Source: Undibacterium sp. 5I1
Lineage (GTDB): Bacteria; Pseudomonadota; Gammaproteobacteria; Burkholderiales; Burkholderiaceae_D
Direction: 5' to 3'
Assembly: GCF_034314085.1 (NCBI RefSeq)
Contig: NZ_JAVIWI010000001.1
Span: 496,001-560,000 of the forward strand
Length of the DNA: 64,000 nt
This document shows positions 59,875-64,000 of this stretch, in pieces. The stretch's first letter is position 1; every line of letters starts with the position of its first letter. The notes under the pieces were generated by a model. The model saw only the letters and a list, made by a program, of their open reading frames with translations, was not told where the DNA came from and did not search any database. The position numbers and the translations under genes are program-made.

Positions 59875-60534
59875 ATGGCAAAAAAGCAATTTGATTTTAT
59901 CGTGTTTGACTGGGACGGTACTTTGATGGATAGCACGGCAACCATCGTTCACTGTATCCAGGCGTCAGCAAAAGATCTTGGTTTGCCCGTACCCGACGAG
60001 AAAGCAGCATCCTATGTGATTGGATTGTCGCTCATGGACGCCATGCAATCGGCGATGCCTGATATTGATCCTAAATATTATCCCCGCATGGTTGAGCGTT
60101 ATCGTCACCACTATCTGGCAAAAGATCACGAGTTGCCTCTGTTCCCCGGTGTACGGCAAATGCTGACGGAATTGTCGCAAGAAGGTTATTTCCTTGCGGT
60201 AGCAACGGGCAAAACGCGCGTAGGTTTAAGCCGTGCTTTGCATACGGCGAATTTGCTGTCGGTATTTGATGCGACTCGTTGTGCTGACGAAACGTTTTCT
60301 AAACCGCACCCAGCAATGTTACAAGAGCTGACCCGGGAGTTGGGGCAAGACATGCAGCGCACCGTCATGATTGGTGACACATCACATGATTTGTTGATGG
60401 CGAGTAATGCAGGTGCTGCGGCAATTGCAGTGGAATATGGCGCGCATGATGCAGCATCCTTACATTCTTTAAACCCCTTATATTCTGCAAAAACAGTTGG
60501 CGAGTTGCATGCATGGTTGAGCTGCAATGCCTAA
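59875..60534 (+). CDS. HAD-family phosphatase (Gph-like)
   Basis: 219 residues. HAD motif I is FDWDGTLMDS, motif II is AVATGK, motif III is the Lys in SKPHPAML, and motif IV is MIGDTSHDLLMA. The helical cap between motifs I and II is of the phosphoglycolate phosphatase type. It is the first of three closely spaced genes (35 bases to the Rieske gene, 30 from there to sppA). The substrate may be phosphoglycolate or another small phosphate ester. Confidence 0.9.
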   Translation: MAKKQFDFIVFDWDGTLMDSTATIVHCIQASAKDLGLPVPDEKAASYVIGLSLMDAMQSAMPDIDPKYYPRMVERYRHHYLAKDHELPLFPGVRQMLTELSQEGYFLAVATGKTRVGLSRALHTANLLSVFDATRCADETFSKPHPAMLQELTRELGQDMQRTVMIGDTSHDLLMASNAGAAAIAVEYGAHDAASLHSLNPLYSAKTVGELHAWLSCNA

Positions 60535-60569
60535 GGCTTATTATCTTGAAGATCTGACAGGACGGAGTC

Positions 60570-60935
60570 ATGACTGAAATTACGATTTGCGCCTCGGCTG
60601 ATCTTAAAGAAGGTGGCAATGGGATACGTTTTCCAGTGACTGCCGGTGGTCATGATGCGACTGGATTCGTGATTCGTTACAAAGGTGCCGCGCATGCCTA
60701 TTTAAATCGCTGTGCGCATGTTCCGATTGAGCTGGATTGGAACCACGGTGAGTTTTTTGAATCCAGCGGTTTATATATTATGTGTGCTACTCATGGCGCA
60801 ATCTATACGCCGGATACTGGCAATTGTACGGGTGGTCCATGCCGTGGCGGTCGCTTGAGAAAACTCAATATCAATGAGCAAGAGGGAAAAATTGTCTGGT
60901 ACCCGGATGATTACGTCACACCAGTAATTGCCTGA
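60570..60935 (+). CDS. Rieske [2Fe-2S] protein
   Basis: 121 residues, one Rieske domain of the ferredoxin type. The cluster ligands are C and H in NRCAHVP and C and H in MCATHGAIY. GGCRGG-like end segment GGPCRGGRLRKL follows. It has no membrane anchor, so it is a soluble electron carrier or a subunit. Its partner enzyme is unknown. GGAG sits well before the ATG. It lies between the HAD phosphatase and sppA, an order often seen in Burkholderiales. Confidence 0.92.
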   Translation: MTEITICASADLKEGGNGIRFPVTAGGHDATGFVIRYKGAAHAYLNRCAHVPIELDWNHGEFFESSGLYIMCATHGAIYTPDTGNCTGGPCRGGRLRKLNINEQEGKIVWYPDDYVTPVIA

Positions 60936-60965
60936 TTTTTTTAAAAATTATTCTTAAAAAATTGT

Positions 60966-61964
60966 ATGACAGAAAATTCTATGATTCCCGAAAATAACAC
61001 CCCAAGTTCTGCGACAAATAGCTTGTCTCAATCTGGCTGGGAGCGGACTTTTTTAGAAAAGCTGGCGAGCGAATCATTAAAAGAGCAACGCTTACGTCGC
61101 CGTTGGGGTATCTTTTTTAAATTGATTTTTGTCGCACTGATACTCGGCGGTTTCTATTTCTTTAGTGATTATCGTACTTCAGAAATGGATAATCCTGGCC
61201 GGCATACAGCATTGGTTGAGATTAATGGTGAGATTGATTCAGAAGGTAATGCCAGCGCACAAGCGATTATCCCCGCGCTCGACCGGGCTTTTTCTGACGA
61301 AGGTTCGGTCGGCATTATTATGCGCATCAATAGTCCTGGCGGCAGTCCAGTACAGGCCGGCATGATCAATGATGAAATACAACGATTACGTAAGCTGTAT
61401 CCACAGAAGAAACTATATGTGGTGGTGGATGAAATGTGCGCCTCCGGTGGTTACTATATTGCTGTTGCGGCAGATAAAATTTTCGTCAATAAGGCTAGTG
61501 TGGTTGGTTCTATCGGCGTGTTGATGGATGGTTTTGGCTTTACCGGATTGATGGAAAAATTGGGCGTAGAGCGACGCTTAATGACTGCTGGTGAGAACAA
61601 GGGATTTATGGATCCATTTTCTCCTCAGACCACAAAACAAAGAGCGTTTTCGCAGGAGATGTTAAACGATATCCATCAGCAATTTATTGCAACTGTGCGT
61701 CAAGGTCGAGGATCTCGTTTGAAAGAAACGCCAGAAACTTTCTCCGGTTTATTTTGGATCGGTAGCCGCGCTGTTGAGATGGGTTTGGCCGATGATTTTG
61801 GCACAATTGACAGTGTTGCACGCGACGTTTTAAAAGCAGAAGATATTGTTGATTACACGCAAAAAGAAGGCTTGCCAGAACGTGTGCTTAAGAAGTTTGG
61901 CGCGTCTATCGGAAGCGGCGCAATTTCTGCAATGACCAAAGTGAAGGCACCGGGTTTGCGTTAA
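60966..61964 (+). CDS. sppA: Signal peptide peptidase SppA, short (S49) form
   Basis: 332 residues. A membrane serine protease that clears cleaved signal peptides. One membrane helix lies at about 48-66 (FKLIFVALILGGFYFFS). The catalytic Ser is in MCASGGYYIAVAADKI, with the Lys of the Ser-Lys dyad expected in FVNKASVVGSIGV. NSPGGSPVQAGMI is conserved. The length matches the single-domain form rather than the double-length E. coli SppA. Confidence 0.93.
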   Translation: MTENSMIPENNTPSSATNSLSQSGWERTFLEKLASESLKEQRLRRRWGIFFKLIFVALILGGFYFFSDYRTSEMDNPGRHTALVEINGEIDSEGNASAQAIIPALDRAFSDEGSVGIIMRINSPGGSPVQAGMINDEIQRLRKLYPQKKLYVVVDEMCASGGYYIAVAADKIFVNKASVVGSIGVLMDGFGFTGLMEKLGVERRLMTAGENKGFMDPFSPQTTKQRAFSQEMLNDIHQQFIATVRQGRGSRLKETPETFSGLFWIGSRAVEMGLADDFGTIDSVARDVLKAEDIVDYTQKEGLPERVLKKFGASIGSGAISAMTKVKAPGLR

Positions 61965-62400
61965 TGCGCAATCAGTAAATACTCGCAAATTCAGATTAAA
62001 AACTCAGATCAATTTCAGCAATATTGTTTGGTTGATTTTTTTAATCTTGATTTGAAATCGATAGTTATTTTTATCTTCTTCATCGCTAAACCTTGTTATA
62101 TATTAGGTGCGTAACTGGTTCAAAGAAGGAGGTCGATATCGATAAACGACAACAGCGAACGACAAGAACTTTTTCATACCCAAGTTGGATCGAGTGAGTT
62201 CCGGTTCTTTTTAGCGTTCCGGTTATTATGAGGTGGAATGAGTAGTAATGCTCTATCGGGTTTCATGTAGTTTTTTTGAAATTGCAATTACCTTAGTAAT
62301 ACAAGTAACACCTACAATTTGTGTAATATCATTCCGTATTTAATAGCGGATTAGAGGTCTCTACGATTCCTCATAATGTCGCTGACACAAGGACAAAAAG
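61965..62400 (+). other. Spacer upstream of a strong terminator, possible untranslated RNA
   Basis: About 435 bases between sppA and a plus-strand terminator at 62401. It holds GAAGGAGGTCG (about 62126), two copies of GTTCCGGTT (about 62200 and 62214) and several GGA words, but no credible protein frame with a start codon. A separate small RNA ending at the terminator, or a long sppA trailer, would both fit. Confidence 0.3.
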
Positions 62401-62427
62401 ACGGTGGTGCAATGCCACCGTTTTTTA
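62401..62427 (+). terminator. Rho-independent terminator
   Basis: ACGGTGG (62401-62407) faces CCACCGT (62415-62421), with TTTTT continuing on the plus strand and an A run on the other side, so it may serve both strands. It lies 38 bases beyond the mnmH stop on the minus strand. Confidence 0.85.
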
Positions 62428-62465
62428 CGTTTAGAAATTTTTGTCAGCTCGCCACCATTTTTAAA

Positions 62466-63530
62466 TCAAACTATTTTCTCTAAAATACGGCTCGCAGTCG
62501 CCTCAAAATTTTGCGTTTCTATGCCCGTCTGCAAGATGGCATCTGATTGCGGATATTGTAAAAAATTTTTATCGATAGACCGTAAGTAAGCTGGGTCGTA
62601 ATGCTGTTGCAGCAGTTCTTCGACCAAATTTTCCATCTGGCCATTGCTTGCATAATGTTTCCAATGCTGGATTTTTTCTTTGCCGTGTAAGCTGACCAGG
62701 CAATCCAGCTGGCGATTTAAATTTTCTGCGTCCTTTACAAAATGAACATAGTCTTGCATCAATAACTGCACCCGGTCGGTAGTTGTCAAACTAAGTGCAA
62801 TACAGGGCGCGGCTCGCATAGTTTGTATGATTTGATCTGGTACGCGAAGGTTGCCTACTTTTTTACTTTCTGATTCCACAAACACGGGCTGGTCTGGATC
62901 AAAGTGTCGTAGTGTTTGCCAAATCTGGCTTTCAAACATTTTTTGTGAGGGTTGTGGCTGGCTCGGTAAATGTCCTAAAACTGAGCCACGATGCATGGCT
63001 AGCTGTTCCAGGTCTAGTACTTGCGCACCTTGGGTTTTTAGGGTCTGTAATAAACGACTTTTGCCGCTGCCAGTAGTGCCACAAATCACTTGCCATCGTA
63101 TCGTATCTGCTATCGTTGGTAGCGCTTGGTTAACGTGCTGACGATAGTTTTTATAGCCGCCGTCAAGCTGCACGACTGGCCAGCCTATCTTGGCAAATAT
63201 ATGTGCCATTGATCCGCTACGGTTACCGCCACGCCAGCAGTAGATCAAGGGCTTCCAATCTTTTGGCATGTTTAAAAAGTTGGCCTCTACATGGTTGGCG
63301 ATATTTTTTGCCACAAGGACTGCACCGATTTTTTTAGCCTCAAATGCGCTGACCTGTTTATAAATGGTACCAATGCGAATACGTTCTTCGTCAATTAAAA
63401 CAGGACAATTGATGGCAGTTGGGATGTGATCCTCGGCAAATTCAGACGGACTGCGAGCATCAATGATAGCGTCAAACTCACTAAGTCTAGGCATTACATC
63501 ATTGAAGCTGATGAGTTCTGGATATTTCAT
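62466..63530 (-). CDS. mnmH: tRNA 2-selenouridine synthase
   Basis: 354 residues. Replaces sulfur by selenium in 2-thiouridine at the tRNA wobble base, through a geranylated intermediate. A rhodanese domain (about 1-130) has the catalytic C98 in YCWRGGNRSGS. A P-loop domain follows (GTTGSGKS at 151-158). The selenophosphate synthetase selD is not in the window. The stop lies four bases from the downstream terminator region and the start five bases after the esterase gene's stop, so the two are co-transcribed. Confidence 0.95.
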   Translation of the reverse strand: MKYPELISFNDVMPRLSEFDAIIDARSPSEFAEDHIPTAINCPVLIDEERIRIGTIYKQVSAFEAKKIGAVLVAKNIANHVEANFLNMPKDWKPLIYCWRGGNRSGSMAHIFAKIGWPVVQLDGGYKNYRQHVNQALPTIADTIRWQVICGTTGSGKSRLLQTLKTQGAQVLDLEQLAMHRGSVLGHLPSQPQPSQKMFESQIWQTLRHFDPDQPVFVESESKKVGNLRVPDQIIQTMRAAPCIALSLTTTDRVQLLMQDYVHFVKDAENLNRQLDCLVSLHGKEKIQHWKHYASNGQMENLVEELLQQHYDPAYLRSIDKNFLQYPQSDAILQTGIETQNFEATASRILEKIV

Positions 63531-63534
63531 TGAA

Positions 63535-64000
63535 TTATTTTTTACCTGATGTAGTCACTGGCGTCGTTGATTGCTTGATAGATGAGCTTATTGGGGAGCC
63601 AATTAATGGACTCAATTGAGGCCAGACATTGTCGAGTATCGCTGGATGTGCTGCAGCGACCATGTGAATGCGATCAGCCTGGAATAGCTCGGGCTTGTCC
63701 GCAACGCCTTCTAATAGAAATGGGACTAAATTGGTTTGCTGTTCTTTGGCGACTTTGGCATAGATAGAGAAAAATCGTTCTGTGTAATCACGACCATAAT
63801 TGGGTGGAATTTGCATACCAATCAATACCACTTTGGCTTTTGCTTTTTTGCTGGCGATCACCATGTCACGAAAATTTGTTTCTGATGCACCCAATGCCAG
63901 ACCGCGCAACGCATCGTTACCGCCAAGTTCGATCACCACCACGTCGGGATGATATTGGGTCAGCAGTTTATCTAATCTAGCTTTGCCACCGCTAGTGGTT
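63535..64000 (-). CDS. TesA-type arylesterase/lysophospholipase (SGNH), 5' end cut by window edge
   Basis: The frame is open to the window end, so the N-terminus with signal peptide and the GDSL nucleophile lie outside. The visible part starts TSGGKARLDKLL and holds block III VVVIELGGNDALRG (catalytic Asn), IGMQIPPNYG and the C-terminal Asp-His in QADRIHMVAAAH, that is DxxH. The fold is that of periplasmic thioesterase I/protease I TesA. The C-terminal tail is Ser/Thr/Lys-rich. mnmH follows by four bases. Confidence 0.9.
   Translation of the reverse strand, partial: TTSGGKARLDKLLTQYHPDVVVIELGGNDALRGLALGASETNFRDMVIASKKAKAKVVLIGMQIPPNYGRDYTERFFSIYAKVAKEQQTNLVPFLLEGVADKPELFQADRIHMVAAAHPAILDNVWPQLSPLIGSPISSSIKQSTTPVTTSGKK

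Noticed and set aside
62404..62589. 61-codon open frame at the terminator after mnmH
   Set aside because: It lies antisense to the 3' end of mnmH and begins inside the terminator hairpin.

Overview
The window looks like an ordinary chromosomal stretch of a betaproteobacterium of the order Burkholderiales, most likely Oxalobacteraceae and perhaps close to Undibacterium. This is inferred from the gene order pyrG-kdsA-eno-ftsB, the divergent rne/rluC pair followed by HAD-Rieske-sppA, moderate GC by eye, and the recognisable proteins; no database search was possible. About 51 protein genes can be supported. I see no tRNA, rRNA, CRISPR array, prophage or intact insertion sequence.

Layout. 1-8.4 kb: the 3' part of a sensor histidine kinase, a VOC protein, a PadR-type His-rich regulator in operon with a ferric-siderophore reductase (yqjI/yqjH-like), a membrane diguanylate cyclase, an MGDG-synthase-like glycosyltransferase, a small membrane protein and an AraC regulator. 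8.6-16.8 kb: an MFS transporter divergent from the AraC gene, rraA, then a three-gene signalling operon (REC-HD-GYP phosphodiesterase, FIST sensor protein, PAS-rich hybrid histidine kinase). 16.8-20.6 kb: a cupin, and metR divergent from metE. 20.9-26.3 kb: a TatD nuclease, comEC, an alpha/beta hydrolase and an LpxR-like outer-membrane lipid A deacylase. 26.4-30.8 kb: pyrG-kdsA, eno and ftsB. 31-37.2 kb: hslO, a gamma carbonic anhydrase, a DUF455 ferritin-like protein, an exported protein, an acyl-CoA synthetase and a hydrolase. 37.2-44.5 kb: two small exported proteins, a PLP transsulfuration-type enzyme, an FtsX-like permease, a truncated haemoglobin and rmuC. 45-50.2 kb (minus strand): an outer-membrane porin-like protein, a PstS-like periplasmic protein, a GGDEF sensor, an exported ComEA-like helix-hairpin-helix protein and a cyclophilin lipoprotein. 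50.7-54.4 kb: molybdenum cofactor genes moeA, mobA and moaA. 54.7-64 kb: rne, divergent rluC, a HAD phosphatase, a Rieske protein, sppA, mnmH and the 3' part of a TesA-type esterase.

The most notable signal that the genes do not explain is a set of intergenic repeat families. Family 1 is an ~86-bp imperfect palindrome (ends AATATACT / AGTATATT, core TGTCCA...TGGACA), with six good copies and one remnant, all in spacers and in both orientations. Family 2 is a hairpin built on ACTTACGCAAAAT, with three copies. Family 3 is a 164-245-bp element with roughly 20-bp terminal inverted repeats (TTAAACCCAGATTTTCCATT), with two copies and a shrunken remnant. These look like non-autonomous miniature elements or REP-like sequences. 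Families 1 and 3 sit side by side inside the molybdenum cofactor cluster and separate mobA from moaA.

Signalling by c-di-GMP is a recurring theme (two GGDEF proteins and one HD-GYP protein), and RNase E and an RraA-family protein are both present. I did not find a convincing undescribed multi-gene system. The repeats, the FIST/HD-GYP/hybrid kinase operon, the porin/PstS-like/GGDEF cluster and a possible terminator-ended transcript between sppA and mnmH are the items I would look at first.
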